The notes beneath the pieces were generated by a model, which had not been told where the DNA came from, did no database searches, and saw only the letters and a list, made by a program, of their open reading frames with translations. Made by a program: the position numbers and the translations under genes. Shown here piece after piece: positions 17,005 to 26,024 of a stretch of 45,865 nucleotides of DNA (its first letter is position 1; each line of letters opens with the position of its first letter). The stretch comes from Comamonadaceae bacterium (GTDB taxonomy: Bacteria; Pseudomonadota; Gammaproteobacteria; Burkholderiales; Burkholderiaceae_C): assembly GCA_947372495.1 (NCBI GenBank), contig CANBTZ010000002.1, positions 1-45,865 of the forward strand. Direction: 5' to 3'.

Positions 17005-18401
17005 GCCGGTGCTCCTTGACGGAGTGCAGCCTGGGCCGCTTGCGTGCCCGCGATGCGGCCAAAGGCGGTGCCGATCGACATGCCCACACCTGCGGTGTAG
17101 CCCTTGCCCAGCACATTGCCCGCCATCATTTCGCCCGCCACGAACAGGTTGTCGCTGGGCACGCCGCCAAAGCGCACGGCCGAGGTTTCGTCAGTTTCCA
17201 GCCCCAGGTAGGTGAAGGTCACACCGGGCCGCACCGCATAGGCGTAGAACGGGCCAATGTCGATGGTGCGTGCCCAATGGGTCTTGGCCGGACTCACGCC
17301 TTCGGTGTGGCAGTCGTCCAGGGTCGTGTGGTCAAAGGTGCCGGGGCGGCATGCCGCGTTGTAGTCGTTCAGGGTTTGCATGAAGGTGTCCACATCCAAG
17401 CCGATTTTTTGGGCCAGTTCGGGCAAGGTGTCGGCTTTGACGCCGTCGAACACCGGGGGCATGAAGCGCCCAATGGCCTTGCTGTCGATGATCGAGTAAG
17501 CCGTTTGTCCAGGTTGTTGGGCCACCAGGCGGCCCCAAATCGCGTAGCGCTTGGGCCAGAAGTCTTCGCCCTCGTCGTAAAAACGCTGGGCCTCGGTGTT
17601 GACCACCACGCCCAGCGACACGCAGTCGATGCGGGTGCAAATGCCGCCGTCGTAGAGCGGCGCGCGGGCGTCGATCGCCACCATGTGCGCCTGCGTGGCG
17701 TCGCCGATCGGGTCAGCGCCTTGCGCCAGCATGTGCTTGAGCAGCACGCCCTGGTTGAAGCGGGTGCCCCGGATCAAAAAGTTGTCGGCAGGCCATTCGC
17801 CGCGCTCGTTCTGGCCCCAGGCTTCGCGCAGCCACTCGCGGTTGGACTCAAAGCCCCCGGCGGCCAGCACACAGGTTTTGGCGGTGATGCGCTCGTTGCC
17901 GACCCAGGCGGCCACGAAGCGGCCGTTCTCGATTTCGAGCCGCTCCACAGGTGCGTTGTAGCGGATTTGCACGCCGAGTTTTTCGGCGCTGCGGTAGTAA
18001 GCGTTGACCAGGGCCTTGCCCCCGCCCATGAAAAAGGCGTTGGTGCGGGCCACATGCAGCGCGCCCGACAGCGGGGGCTGGAAGTGCACGCCGTGTTGTC
18101 GCATCCAATCGCGGCAGGTGCTCGACGCCCGAATGGTCAGGCGGGCCAGTTTTTCGTTGGTGATGCCCCCTGTGACCTTGAGCAGGTCTTGCCAGAATTC
18201 TTCTTCGGGGTAGGCGTCCACCAGCACATCTTGCGGGGCATCGTGCATGCAGCGCAGGTTGCGGGTGTGGCCCGAATTGCCACCGCGCCACTCGCGGGGG
18301 GCGGCTTCGAGCAGCGTCACGCTCGCGCCCGCTTCGGCGGCCATCAGGGCCGCGCACAAAGCGGCATTGCCGCCGCCAATCACCAGCACGTCGGTGCCCA
18401 T
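17001..18401 (-). CDS. tcuA: TcuA, FAD-dependent tricarballylate dehydrogenase
   Basis: A 466-residue flavoprotein of the fumarate reductase/succinate dehydrogenase flavoprotein class. The FAD-binding loop [29 protein letters not shown] is at residues 7-35, GGNSGHTRN follows, and the C-terminal [30 protein letters not shown] is typical of the family. TcuA oxidises tricarballylate to cis-aconitate using FAD; TcuB takes the electrons. Start ATG with AGGA 8 bases upstream. It is the first gene after the LysR regulator on the same strand, with about 100 bases between them holding an operator-like palindrome. The substrate range is inferred from the family. Confidence 0.94.
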   Translation of the reverse strand: MGTDVLVIGGGNAALCAALMAAEAGASVTLLEAAPREWRGGNSGHTRNLRCMHDAPQDVLVDAYPEEEFWQDLLKVTGGITNEKLARLTIRASSTCRDWMRQHGVHFQPPLSGALHVARTNAFFMGGGKALVNAYYRSAEKLGVQIRYNAPVERLEIENGRFVAAWVGNERITAKTCVLAAGGFESNREWLREAWGQNERGEWPADNFLIRGTRFNQGVLLKHMLAQGADPIGDATQAHMVAIDARAPLYDGGICTRIDCVSLGVVVNTEAQRFYDEGEDFWPKRYAIWGRLVAQQPGQTAYSIIDSKAIGRFMPPVFDGVKADTLPELAQKIGLDVDTFMQTLNDYNAACRPGTFDHTTLDDCHTEGVSPAKTHWARTIDIGPFYAYAVRPGVTFTYLGLETDETSAVRFGGVPSDNLFVAGEMMAGNVLGKGYTAGVGMSIGTAFGRIAGTQAAQAALRQGAPA

Positions 18402-18471
18402 GTCACATCCTTGTTTGTCTTTTCAGGGCGCAGTGTCGGTGAAACGCCTGAATTTGTGAAATGAAATATTT

Positions 18472-18487
18472 ACGCAAATTATTGCGT
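18472..18487. promoter_or_regulatory. Perfect palindrome between the LysR gene and tcuA
   Basis: ACGCAA-ATTA-TTGCGT, 6-base arms, lies in the AT-rich gap before tcuA. It is either a LysR operator for the tcu operon or a weak end structure of the LysR gene; there is no T tract after it on the minus strand, which favours the operator. A second small hairpin, TGCG-TTTTT-CGCA, overlaps it on the right. Confidence 0.45.
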
Positions 18488-18501
18488 TTTTCGCATCAAT
18501 C

Positions 18502-19401
18502 TTATCGGCGGCGTTTGCCGAAGTGGGTCAAGGTCAGTTGGTGAAAGTTTTCTGCCGCCAGCGACAGGCTGGGCTGCTTGCGGCGCAGCAGGGTCACGCG
18601 CCGCTTGACCACCGGGCCGGTCAGCGGAATTTTGACCACATGGGGTCGGTCGCCATTTTCAAAGGTGGACGACGGCAAGATGGCGCAGCCCACACCTGCG
18701 GCCACCAGGTTGATGGCGGTGGCGTGGTGCTGCACCTCGTAGTGGCCGCTCAGTCGGATGCCGCGCTGGCCCAGTTGGTAGTCCAGGAACATGCGGGTGG
18801 CCATGAAGCTGCTCACCACAATCAGGTCCACGCTTTGCAGGTCGGTCCAGCTGACCGTGCGCCTGTCTTGCAGCGCATGGGGGGTGGGACACAACAAGGT
18901 CAGCGGGTCTTCAAACAGCGCCACTTCCTGCAGTTCGGCGTGCGGCTCGCCGTTGATGGCGATGCCCAATTCGGCCTGCCCGTCCAGCACGGCGGCACGC
19001 ACATCGTGCGAGGACGCGTCCAGCAGCCGCAAAGTGTTGCCCGGGCTTTGCTGGGCGTAAGTGCGGATGAGCTCTGGCAACACATGGGTCGTGAGCGAGG
19101 GCACGCAGGCCAGCGTGAAGTGACCGCCGCTGGCTTGTGCTTTGTCGCGCACGCGGGCCAGTGTGCGGGTGGCGTCCAGCACCAGATGCCGGGCCTGCGG
19201 CAAAAAGTCGCGGCCCGTGGCGGTGAGTTCCACCTTCCGGGTGGTGCGGTCCAGCAGCCGGGTGTCCAGCAAGCCCTCGAGTTTTTGGATGCGCCGAGTC
19301 AGCGCGGTTTGCGTCAGGTGCAACTGCTCAGCGGCTTTGACGAAGCTGCTGAATTCCGCCACGCAAACAAAAGCCTGGAGGCCATCAAAGTCGATTTTCA
19401 A
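18502..19401 (-). CDS. LysR-family regulator, probably of the tcu genes
   Basis: 299 residues. The N-terminal winged helix-turn-helix is clear (residues 1-60: MKIDFDGLQAFVCVAEFSSFVKAAEQLHLTQTALTRRIQKLEGLLDTRLLDRTTRKVELTATG), followed by a ligand-binding domain of normal length. In Salmonella a LysR protein, TcuR, controls tcuABC and responds to tricarballylate. Here the gene lies directly upstream of tcuA but on the same strand, not divergent as usual, and 19 bases after mnmA, so it may be read through from mnmA. Function as TcuR is inferred from position. Confidence 0.88.
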   Translation of the reverse strand: MKIDFDGLQAFVCVAEFSSFVKAAEQLHLTQTALTRRIQKLEGLLDTRLLDRTTRKVELTATGRDFLPQARHLVLDATRTLARVRDKAQASGGHFTLACVPSLTTHVLPELIRTYAQQSPGNTLRLLDASSHDVRAAVLDGQAELGIAINGEPHAELQEVALFEDPLTLLCPTPHALQDRRTVSWTDLQSVDLIVVSSFMATRMFLDYQLGQRGIRLSGHYEVQHHATAINLVAAGVGCAILPSSTFENGDRPHVVKIPLTGPVVKRRVTLLRRKQPSLSLAAENFHQLTLTHFGKRRR

Positions 19402-19420
19402 GCGTGGCCCCAGTGCTGTC

Positions 19421-20554
19421 TCAGGCGTGGGGGATAGCGGCAGAGATCACGCCGCCGCCCAGGCACACATCGCCGTCGTAGAGCACGGCGCTTTGCCCGG
19501 GCGTCACGGCCCATTGGGCATCTGGGAACTGCAACTCGAACGCGGCTGCCATGTGGCCATCTGACCCGGCGAGCAGTTGGCAAGGCGCATCGGCTTGGCG
19601 GTAGCGCGTTTTGGCGGCGTATGGGCCGCAAGCCGGAGGCTCACCTGCGCACCAGCTGGCGTCATCGGCCAGCAGCGCGGGCGAGAGCAGCCAGGGGTGG
19701 TCGTGGCCTTGCACCACCCACAGCGTGTTGTGCGCCATGTCTTTGCGGGCCACAAACCAAGGGGTGTGTTCACCCGCGCCTTTTTGCGCTCCTTTGGCCT
19801 TGATGCCGCCAATGCCCAAGCCCTGGCGCTGGCCCAAGGTGTAGAAGCTCAGACCCACATGCTGGCCGATGGTGCGGCCGGTCGGGTCCTTGATCGGGCC
19901 GGGTTCTTTGCTGATGTAACGGTTCAAAAATTCACGGAATGGGCGCTCGCCGATGAAGCAGATGCCGGTGGAGTCTTTTTTCTTCGCGTTGGGCAGGCCG
20001 ATGTCTTCGGCAATGCGGCGCACTTCGGTTTTGTGCAGCTCGCCCACCGGGAACAAGGTCTTGGCCAGCTGCGCTTGGTTCAGGCGGTGCAAAAAGTAGC
20101 TTTGGTCTTTGGAGGGGTCCAGGCCTTTGAGCAGTTCGTGGCGGCCCGTCTGTTCATTGAGCCGAACGCGGCAGTAGTGGCCGGTGGCGATCTTTTCTGC
20201 CCCCAGGCGCATGGCGTGGTCCAGAAACGATTTGAACTTGATCTCGGCATTGCACAGGATGTCGGGGTTGGGCGTGCGCCCGGCTTGGTATTCGCGCACA
20301 AATTCCGAAAACACCCGGTCCTTGTAATCGGCTGCGAAATTGACGTGTTCGATTTCAATGCCCAGCACATCCGCCACGGCGGCGGCATCGACGAAATCGA
20401 TGTTGGAAGAGCAGTATTCGCTGTCATCGTCATCTTCCCAATTTTTCATGAAGATGCCGATCACCTCATAGCCTTGTTGCTTGAGCAGGTGAGCGGTGAC
20501 AGCGGAATCGACGCCGCCGGACAGGCCGACGACCACACGGGGTTTGGAAGACAT
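19421..20554 (-). CDS. mnmA: MnmA, tRNA 2-thiouridylase
   Basis: MnmA adds sulfur to uridine 34 of tRNA for Lys, Glu and Gln, using ATP and sulfur relayed from IscS. The 377-residue protein has the PP-loop [10 protein letters not shown] (about residues 9-18), the motif [12 protein letters not shown] with the catalytic cysteine, and [11 protein letters not shown] with the second cysteine; [25 protein letters not shown] is also diagnostic. Length is normal. The ATG at 20554 begins [17 protein letters not shown]. It is divergent from the lytic transglycosylase gene with 58 bases between. Confidence 0.97.
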   Translation of the reverse strand: MSSKPRVVVGLSGGVDSAVTAHLLKQQGYEVIGIFMKNWEDDDDSEYCSSNIDFVDAAAVADVLGIEIEHVNFAADYKDRVFSEFVREYQAGRTPNPDILCNAEIKFKSFLDHAMRLGAEKIATGHYCRVRLNEQTGRHELLKGLDPSKDQSYFLHRLNQAQLAKTLFPVGELHKTEVRRIAEDIGLPNAKKKDSTGICFIGERPFREFLNRYISKEPGPIKDPTGRTIGQHVGLSFYTLGQRQGLGIGGIKAKGAQKGAGEHTPWFVARKDMAHNTLWVVQGHDHPWLLSPALLADDASWCAGEPPACGPYAAKTRYRQADAPCQLLAGSDGHMAAAFELQFPDAQWAVTPGQSAVLYDGDVCLGGGVISAAIPHA

Positions 20555-20612
20555 GGTGCGATTATCCCGTTTGTTGGAAAGTGCGAAAATCCCGCGACTC
20601 CCATCGATCGAC

Positions 20613-21341
20613 ATGACTGCACCTCACTCCCTGCGCCAAATCTTCAGGATGATCCTGAATGACGCTGCGCGCGGTTTGTTTTTGGTGACGCACAGTGGCC
20701 TGGCCATGGTGGGCCTGGCCGCAGCGGCTGCGGTAATGGCTTTGTGGCTGAAGCCGCAGTGGTTGAATGCGACCGAAACATTTGTCTTGAGTTGGCTGCG
20801 TGAGCAGCAGGTGTTGGTGTCCTGGTTGCCCGAGAACCGGCTGGATCGCGCCACGGCGGTGGATTTGCGTGAATTGCCCCCCAAGCAAGCCGCCGTGGCA
20901 GAGTGGCTGGCGCGCAAGTACCGCGTCGCCCCCGAGCCACTGGCCGCGCTGGTGGTCGAGGCCCAAGTCTTGTCCAAGTCGTCCAAATTGCCCCCGAACC
21001 TGATCCTGGCCGTGATGGCCGTGGAGTCGAATTTCCACCCCTACATTCAGAGCCAAGCAGGTGCCCAAGGCCTGATGCAGGTGATGACCGGCATACACAC
21101 CAAGCGCTACGAGGCCTATGGCGGCAACATGGCCGCTTTCGATCCCCGCACCAACATGCGCGTGGGAGTGGCGGTCTTGGTCGATGCCATCAAGCTCAAG
21201 GGGGGCTCGGTCGATGAAGGCCTCAGGTTCTACTTGGGTGGGGACGCCGTCACCGAGGACGGCGGTTACGTGGCCAAGGTGCTGTCCGAGCAAGCCCGCC
21301 TGGACCAGGTGGCTGCGGGCGTGAAGCTGCCTGTGCAGTGA
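20613..21341 (+). CDS. Membrane-anchored lytic transglycosylase (SLT domain)
   Basis: 242 residues. An N-terminal transmembrane segment (about 24-46) anchors a periplasmic SLT domain. The catalytic glutamate is Glu138 in [29 protein letters not shown], followed by the family motifs NMRVGVAVL and the C-terminal YLGGDAV. Enzymes of this class cut the glycan strands of peptidoglycan between N-acetylmuramic acid and N-acetylglucosamine with formation of an anhydro ring. The ATG at 20613 is used; the open frame begins earlier inside the mnmA promoter. No secretion system gene is nearby, so a housekeeping role is most likely. Confidence 0.9.
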   Translation: MTAPHSLRQIFRMILNDAARGLFLVTHSGLAMVGLAAAAAVMALWLKPQWLNATETFVLSWLREQQVLVSWLPENRLDRATAVDLRELPPKQAAVAEWLARKYRVAPEPLAALVVEAQVLSKSSKLPPNLILAVMAVESNFHPYIQSQAGAQGLMQVMTGIHTKRYEAYGGNMAAFDPRTNMRVGVAVLVDAIKLKGGSVDEGLRFYLGGDAVTEDGGYVAKVLSEQARLDQVAAGVKLPVQ

Positions 21342-21384
21342 CCCTGCCGGTTTGGCATGGGCAGGCCCCAAGCGCTGTGGGCCC

Positions 21385-22137
21385 TTACAGGCGACTGAAG
21401 AACACCCCACTCATCACCAGCCCGGCTGCGATGACCAAGCGGCGCACCCACACCACGGGCAGGCGCTGCGCCAGCCGCGCGCCCAGCCAGCCGCCCAAGG
21501 TGGCCCAAGCCATCATCCACAGCGCTTGAGGCCAGACAATCGCGCCCGCAGCGGCAAAGGCGATCACCGACAGCAGTGACAGCACCAGCGAGTTGAGGTT
21601 CTTCAAGGCGTTGACGGTGGACAGGCGCGATTCGCCTGACAGGGTGTAGAGGGCCATCAGCAAAATGCCCAGTCCGCCATTGAAGTAACCACCGTAAATG
21701 GCCACCAGCAGCAGTCCTGGCTGACGCAGATTGGGGTGGCCTTGCCCGTGTCCCAACGCCGACAACCGTGGGCCCAGCGCAAACAGCGTGGTGGCCACCA
21801 ACAGCAGCCACGGCACGATGCCAGAGAAAAGCCGGGCAGGGGTGATCAGCAGCAGCGCCGCACCGATGAGTCCACCCAGGGCCGCCGTGAGCATTTCCCG
21901 GCGCAGAAGGGGCGGCGGTAACTCGCGCAGTTGGTCCTTGAAGCCCAGGGTGCTGCCCAGGTAGCCGGGGCTGACGGCCATCGCACTGGTGGCATTGGCC
22001 GCCAGTGGTGGCACACCCGCAAACACCAGGGCGGGAAACGTGAGGAAGCTGCCCCCGCCAGCGATGGCGTTGAGCACACCCGCGCCCAATGCGGCCACGC
22101 CGGTCAAGGCCCAGCTGCTGCCAATCTCGGGGATCAT
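21385..22137 (-). CDS. TauE/SafE (DUF81) family permease
   Basis: 250 residues with about eight hydrophobic segments. ALGAGVLNAIAGGGSFLTFPALVFAGVPPLAANATSAMAVSPGYLGS is the first conserved half; a second repeat (YGGYFNGGLGILLMALYTLSGESRLSTVNALKNLNSLVLSLLS) follows, as in the duplicated TauE/SafE fold. Family members export sulfite, sulfoacetate or other sulfur anions, but many have no known substrate. Its ATG overlaps the Nudix stop by 4 bases (ATGA), so they are co-transcribed. It is convergent with the transglycosylase gene. Confidence 0.9.
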   Translation of the reverse strand: MIPEIGSSWALTGVAALGAGVLNAIAGGGSFLTFPALVFAGVPPLAANATSAMAVSPGYLGSTLGFKDQLRELPPPLLRREMLTAALGGLIGAALLLITPARLFSGIVPWLLLVATTLFALGPRLSALGHGQGHPNLRQPGLLLVAIYGGYFNGGLGILLMALYTLSGESRLSTVNALKNLNSLVLSLLSVIAFAAAGAIVWPQALWMMAWATLGGWLGARLAQRLPVVWVRRLVIAAGLVMSGVFFSRL

Positions 22138-22634
22138 GCAGATGCAGGCAGAGGGGGCAATGCCATCACGGCGGCATCGGTGTAGATCAGCTCCAGCGGG
22201 TAACGTTGTCCAGCCAAGTGGTCTTCGATGCAGCGCAACACCAGCGGGCTGCGGTGGCGGTCGGCACTGGCGCGCACTTCGGTGGGCGTCATCCAGACGG
22301 TGCGCACGATGCCGTCGTCCAGTGCGCGTTCGGGCTGGAAAGCGCCCAGATCGCCACAAAAGGCCATGCGCAAATAGGTGATGTCTTCGCCCGTGGCAGG
22401 GCGCTGAAATCGCGACAAGTACACCCCCACCAAGGCGGTCGGCTTGAAGGGGTGCGCTGTTTCCTCCAGGGCTTCGCGGGCGCAGCCGTCAGCCGGGGAC
22501 TCGCAAGGGTCCAAGTGCCCGGCAGGGTTGTTCAGGCGCAGACCCTCTTGGGTGTGTTCCTCGACCAGCAGGTAGCGGCCATCGCGTTCGATGATGGCGG
22601 CCACAGTGACATTGGGTTTCCAGCGTGTGTCCAT
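22134..22634 (-). CDS. Nudix hydrolase (NudJ/phosphatase-like)
   Basis: 166 residues. The Nudix box is GHLDPCESPADGCAREALEET, matching G-x5-E-x7-R-E-U-x-E-E with a Thr-Ala where the last Gly-hydrophobic pair normally lies. The opening PNVTVAAIIERDGRYLLVEE is typical of the NudJ group, which removes phosphate from nucleotides and thiamine or isoprenoid pyrophosphates. In many betaproteobacteria a gene of this type neighbours mnmA. Here it is separated from mnmA by the divergent transglycosylase and the TauE/SafE gene. It is divergent from pntA. Confidence 0.92.
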   Translation of the reverse strand: MDTRWKPNVTVAAIIERDGRYLLVEEHTQEGLRLNNPAGHLDPCESPADGCAREALEETAHPFKPTALVGVYLSRFQRPATGEDITYLRMAFCGDLGAFQPERALDDGIVRTVWMTPTEVRASADRHRSPLVLRCIEDHLAGQRYPLELIYTDAAVMALPPLPASA

Positions 22635-22674
22635 GGCGTGATTATCCTGAAATGCCGGTGGTGTTCCATCCGGT

Positions 22675-22692
22675 CTGACGCTGAGGCGTCAG
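22675..22692. promoter_or_regulatory. Perfect palindrome upstream of pntA
   Basis: CTGACGC-TGAG-GCGTCAG has 7-base arms and lies midway between the divergent Nudix and pntA genes. About 20 bases on is a possible -10 box (CACAAT). It is a candidate operator; no T tract follows, so it is not a terminator. Confidence 0.45.
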
Positions 22693-22745
22693 TCCGTTGG
22701 GGTTGAAATTTGTCACAATGGCCGTTGGCGACTTCATTGTCGGTA

Positions 22746-22767
22746 CTTTCGAGGCCAAGCCCGAAAG
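22746..22767 (+). promoter_or_regulatory. Hairpin in the pntA leader
   Basis: CTTTCG-A-GGC-CAA-GCC-CGAAAG: a 9-pair stem with one bulged A, ending 16 bases before the ribosome site AGGAG. It could affect translation or stability of the pnt mRNA. Confidence 0.35.
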
Positions 22768-22797
22768 CTCACCCACCACCATCCAGGAGACAGCACC

Positions 22798-24375
22798 ATG
22801 CGCATCGGCGTGCCAAGAGAGATTTACCCCGGTGAAAAACGGGTGGCCACTGTGCCCGATGTGGTGAGCAAGCTCATCAAACTGGGTTTTGATGTGGTGG
22901 TCGAGGGCGGCGCGGGCGAACTCGCCGACCTGTCTGACGGTGCCTATGTGCAAGCCGGTGCCACGATCGCGCCAAGCGCTGCAGAGCTCTGGCGCGCCAG
23001 CGACATCGTCTTCAAGGTGCGTGCGCCCACGGCCTCCGAAGTGGCGTTGATGCACGCAGGTCAGACGCTGATCGGCTTTTTGTGGCCCGCCCAAAACCCC
23101 GATCTGATGCAGCAGCTCGCGGCCCAAAAGGTCACAGCACTGTCGATTGACGCACTGCCCCGCACGCTCAGCCGCGCCCAGAAGATGGACGCGCTGACTT
23201 CGATGGCCGGTGTCAGCGGCTACCGCGCTGTGGTCGAGGCGGCCAACGCCTTTGGCCGTTTCTTCAATGGCCAGATCACGGCCGCAGGCAAAGTGCCCCC
23301 GGCCAAGGTGTTCATTGCCGGTGCTGGTGTGGCCGGCTTGGCGGCCATTGGTGCCGCTGCCAGCTTGGGCGCCATCGTGCGCGCCAACGACACCCGCGCC
23401 GAAGTGGCCGACCAAGTGGTTTCGCTCGGCGGTGAATTCGTCAAGGTCGACTACGAAGAAGAAGGCTCAGGCGGCGGCGGATACGCCAAGGTCATGAGCG
23501 AAGGTTTTCAGGCCGCGCAGCGCGAGATGTACGCGCAGCAGGCCAAAGAGTGCGACATCATCATCACCACCGCCCTGATTCCCGGCAAGCCCGCGCCCAA
23601 GCTGATCACGGCCGAGATGGTTCAAAGCATGAAGCCCGGCAGCGTGATCGTCGACATGGCCGCTGAGCAAGGTGGCAACTGCGAATTGACCGAACCTGGC
23701 AAGGCGGTGGTCAAGCATGGTGTGACCATCGTGGGCTACACCGACCTGGCTTCGCGCATGGCGCGCCAGTCGTCCACGCTGTACGGCACCAACTTGTTCC
23801 GCCTGACGGAAGAGTTATGCAAGACCAAAGACGGCATCATCGACGTCAACATGGCCGACGACGCGATTCGCGGTCTCACGGTCATCAAGGATGGCGAGAT
23901 CACCTGGCCCGCGCCCCCGCTCGTCGTTGCGCCCAAACCCGCGCCCAAGCCCACAGCTGCGGTCACCGAGAAAAAAAGCGGCCACGGCCACGGCAGCAGT
24001 GGCCCGATGCCTGCCAAAACATTGGCCATGGTGTTTGGCGTGGGGGCTTTGGCGTTTTGGGCCATTGGCGCCTACGCCCCGGCGGCCTTCTTGGGCCACT
24101 TCACGGTGTTTGTGCTGGCTTGCTTCATCGGCAACATGGTGGTGTGGAACGTGACGCCCGCGCTGCACACCCCGCTCATGAGCGTGACCAATGCGATTTC
24201 CAGCATCATCGTGATCGGTGCGCTGGTGCAGATCGTGCCGCCCGAGGCAGGCACCAACGGCCGGCCTGACCAGCTCATACAGTGGCTCGCCTTTGCTGGC
24301 ATTGTGCTCACGGCCATCAACATGTTTGGTGGCTTTGCTGTCACCCGCCGCATGTTGGACATGTTCCGCAAGTGA
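22798..24375 (+). CDS. pntA: NAD(P) transhydrogenase subunit alpha
   Basis: This subunit of the proton-driven transhydrogenase passes hydride between NADH and NADP in the inner membrane, mainly to supply NADPH. The 525-residue protein (510 in E. coli) starts [23 protein letters not shown], has the NAD(H)-binding domain I with [30 protein letters not shown], then [11 protein letters not shown]-type segments and [19 protein letters not shown] His/Gly-rich linker (near residue 395) leads to the membrane helices (residues 405-520). It is a single-chain alpha, as in enterics, rather than the split PntAA/PntAB form. AGGAG lies about 9 bases before the ATG. pntB follows after 31 bases. Confidence 0.96.
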   Translation: MRIGVPREIYPGEKRVATVPDVVSKLIKLGFDVVVEGGAGELADLSDGAYVQAGATIAPSAAELWRASDIVFKVRAPTASEVALMHAGQTLIGFLWPAQNPDLMQQLAAQKVTALSIDALPRTLSRAQKMDALTSMAGVSGYRAVVEAANAFGRFFNGQITAAGKVPPAKVFIAGAGVAGLAAIGAAASLGAIVRANDTRAEVADQVVSLGGEFVKVDYEEEGSGGGGYAKVMSEGFQAAQREMYAQQAKECDIIITTALIPGKPAPKLITAEMVQSMKPGSVIVDMAAEQGGNCELTEPGKAVVKHGVTIVGYTDLASRMARQSSTLYGTNLFRLTEELCKTKDGIIDVNMADDAIRGLTVIKDGEITWPAPPLVVAPKPAPKPTAAVTEKKSGHGHGSSGPMPAKTLAMVFGVGALAFWAIGAYAPAAFLGHFTVFVLACFIGNMVVWNVTPALHTPLMSVTNAISSIIVIGALVQIVPPEAGTNGRPDQLIQWLAFAGIVLTAINMFGGFAVTRRMLDMFRK

Positions 24376-24406
24376 TGACCTGCCCGATTTAAGAAAAGAG
24401 ACTTTC

Positions 24407-25822
24407 ATGACCTCTAGCTTGGCCACGGTCGCCTACCTCGGTGCGGCCATCCTCTTCATCCTCAGCCTGGGGGGCTTGTCCAACCCGGAAACGTCGCGCC
24501 GCGGCAACCTCTACGGCGTCGTGGGCATGGCGCTGGCGGTGCTCGCCACCATCGTGGGTCCGCGTGTGGCCACAGCCGGTATCCCCTGGATCATCGGCGC
24601 GCTGCTCATCGGCGGCAGTGTGGGCCTGTATGCCGCCAAGACGGTCAAGATGACCCAAATGCCCGAACTGGTGGCGCTGATGCACAGCCTGGTGGGCTTG
24701 GCGGCTTGCTTGGTGGGTTTTGCCAGTTATGTGGATACTTCGGTCCAGTTCCAAGGCGCTGAAAAAGCCATCCACGAAGTGGAGATCTACGTTGGCATCC
24801 TGATCGGTGCCGTCACGTTTTCTGGCTCGCTCATTGCCTTTGGCAAGCTCAACGGCAAGATCGGCGGCAAGCCGCTCATGTTGCCCGCACGGCATTGGCT
24901 CAACCTGGCGGCGTTGCTGGTGGTGGTCTGGTTCGGCCGTGAATTTGTGAATGCCCATGACGTGCAAAGCGGCATGCCCCCGCTGATCGTGATGACCGCC
25001 ATCGCACTGCTGTTTGGTGTCCACATGGTCATGGCCATTGGCGGTGCCGACATGCCGGTGGTGGTGTCCATGCTCAACAGTTACTCGGGTTGGGCCGCTG
25101 CGGCCACCGGCTTCATGCTGAGCAACGACTTGCTGATCGTGACCGGCGCGCTGGTGGGCTCGTCGGGTGCCATCTTGTCGTACATCATGTGCAGCGCGAT
25201 GAACCGCAACTTCATCAGCGTGATCGCAGGGGGTTTTGGCGGTGGTGCGCCTGCCGCGCCCAAGGCCGATGGGGCTGCCGCCGAGCCGCAAGGCGAAGTG
25301 GTGCCTGTGAGTGCCACTGAAACAGCCGAGTTGTTGCGCGATGCCAAGAGCGTGGTCATCGTGCCGGGCTACGGCATGGCGGTGGCGCAAGCCCAGCACA
25401 CGGTCAACGAAATCACCAAGACCCTGCGCGATCGGGGTGTCAATGTGCGCTTTGGCATCCACCCCGTGGCCGGTCGCATGCCCGGCCACATGAACGTGCT
25501 GCTGGCCGAGGCGCGTGTGCCCTATGACATCGTGCTCGAGATGGACGAAATCAACGACGACTTCCCGGACACCGATGTGGCCATCGTCATTGGTGCCAAC
25601 GACATCGTGAACCCGGCTGCGCAAGACGACCCGAGCAGCCCCATCGCGGGCATGCCGGTGCTTGAGGTCTGGAAGGCCCACACCAGCATCGTCATGAAAC
25701 GCTCCATGGCAAGCGGCTATGCGGGCGTGGACAACCCCTTGTTTTACAAGGAGAACAACCGCATGCTGTTTGGCGACGCCAAGAAGATGCTCGACGAAGT
25801 GTTGGTTGCACTCAAAGCCTGA
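24407..25822 (+). CDS. pntB: NAD(P) transhydrogenase subunit beta
   Basis: The 471-residue beta subunit (462 in E. coli) carries the remaining membrane helices of the proton channel (residues 1-260) and the NADP(H)-binding domain III (residues 300-471: [55 protein letters not shown]). [30 protein letters not shown] and the final MLFGDAKKM match the family. The ATG at 24407 is used, with a purine-rich AAGAAAAGAG 7 bases before it. A strong terminator follows at 25851. Confidence 0.96.
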   Translation: MTSSLATVAYLGAAILFILSLGGLSNPETSRRGNLYGVVGMALAVLATIVGPRVATAGIPWIIGALLIGGSVGLYAAKTVKMTQMPELVALMHSLVGLAACLVGFASYVDTSVQFQGAEKAIHEVEIYVGILIGAVTFSGSLIAFGKLNGKIGGKPLMLPARHWLNLAALLVVVWFGREFVNAHDVQSGMPPLIVMTAIALLFGVHMVMAIGGADMPVVVSMLNSYSGWAAAATGFMLSNDLLIVTGALVGSSGAILSYIMCSAMNRNFISVIAGGFGGGAPAAPKADGAAAEPQGEVVPVSATETAELLRDAKSVVIVPGYGMAVAQAQHTVNEITKTLRDRGVNVRFGIHPVAGRMPGHMNVLLAEARVPYDIVLEMDEINDDFPDTDVAIVIGANDIVNPAAQDDPSSPIAGMPVLEVWKAHTSIVMKRSMASGYAGVDNPLFYKENNRMLFGDAKKMLDEVLVALKA

Positions 25823-25850
25823 CCGCTGCAACCACGACCGATTGGTCATG

Positions 25851-25879
25851 CGCCCTGGACGCCAGTCCGGGGCGTTTTT
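25851..25879 (+). terminator. Rho-independent terminator of pntAB
   Basis: CGCCC-T-GGAC, loop GCCA, GTCC-G-GGGCG, then TTTTT. A 9-pair stem with one mismatch, starting 29 bases after the pntB stop codon. Confidence 0.9.
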
Positions 25880-25998
25880 CTTTGAGGGCTTGCGTGAAGG
25901 GGGCGCAGTTCGGCGAAGGCGATGCCCGGCGGCACAATCAGGCGTCCGGCGATGCCGTCAACCTCGGGAAACCCTGCATTTTTTCGCGTCAGTTTTCA

Positions 25999-26020
25999 GT
26001 CAGTTGTGCGTTAGACTGAC
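25999..26020. promoter_or_regulatory. Inverted repeat before the acyl-CoA ligase gene, candidate operator
   Basis: GTCAGT-N10-ACTGAC, a 22-base dyad ending four bases before the first possible start codon. Its position in the promoter-proximal leader suggests repression, as by a TetR-type fatty-acid regulator; the regulator is not encoded here. The 25880-25998 stretch before it shows no gene. Confidence 0.4.
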
Positions 26021-26024
26021 CCGC

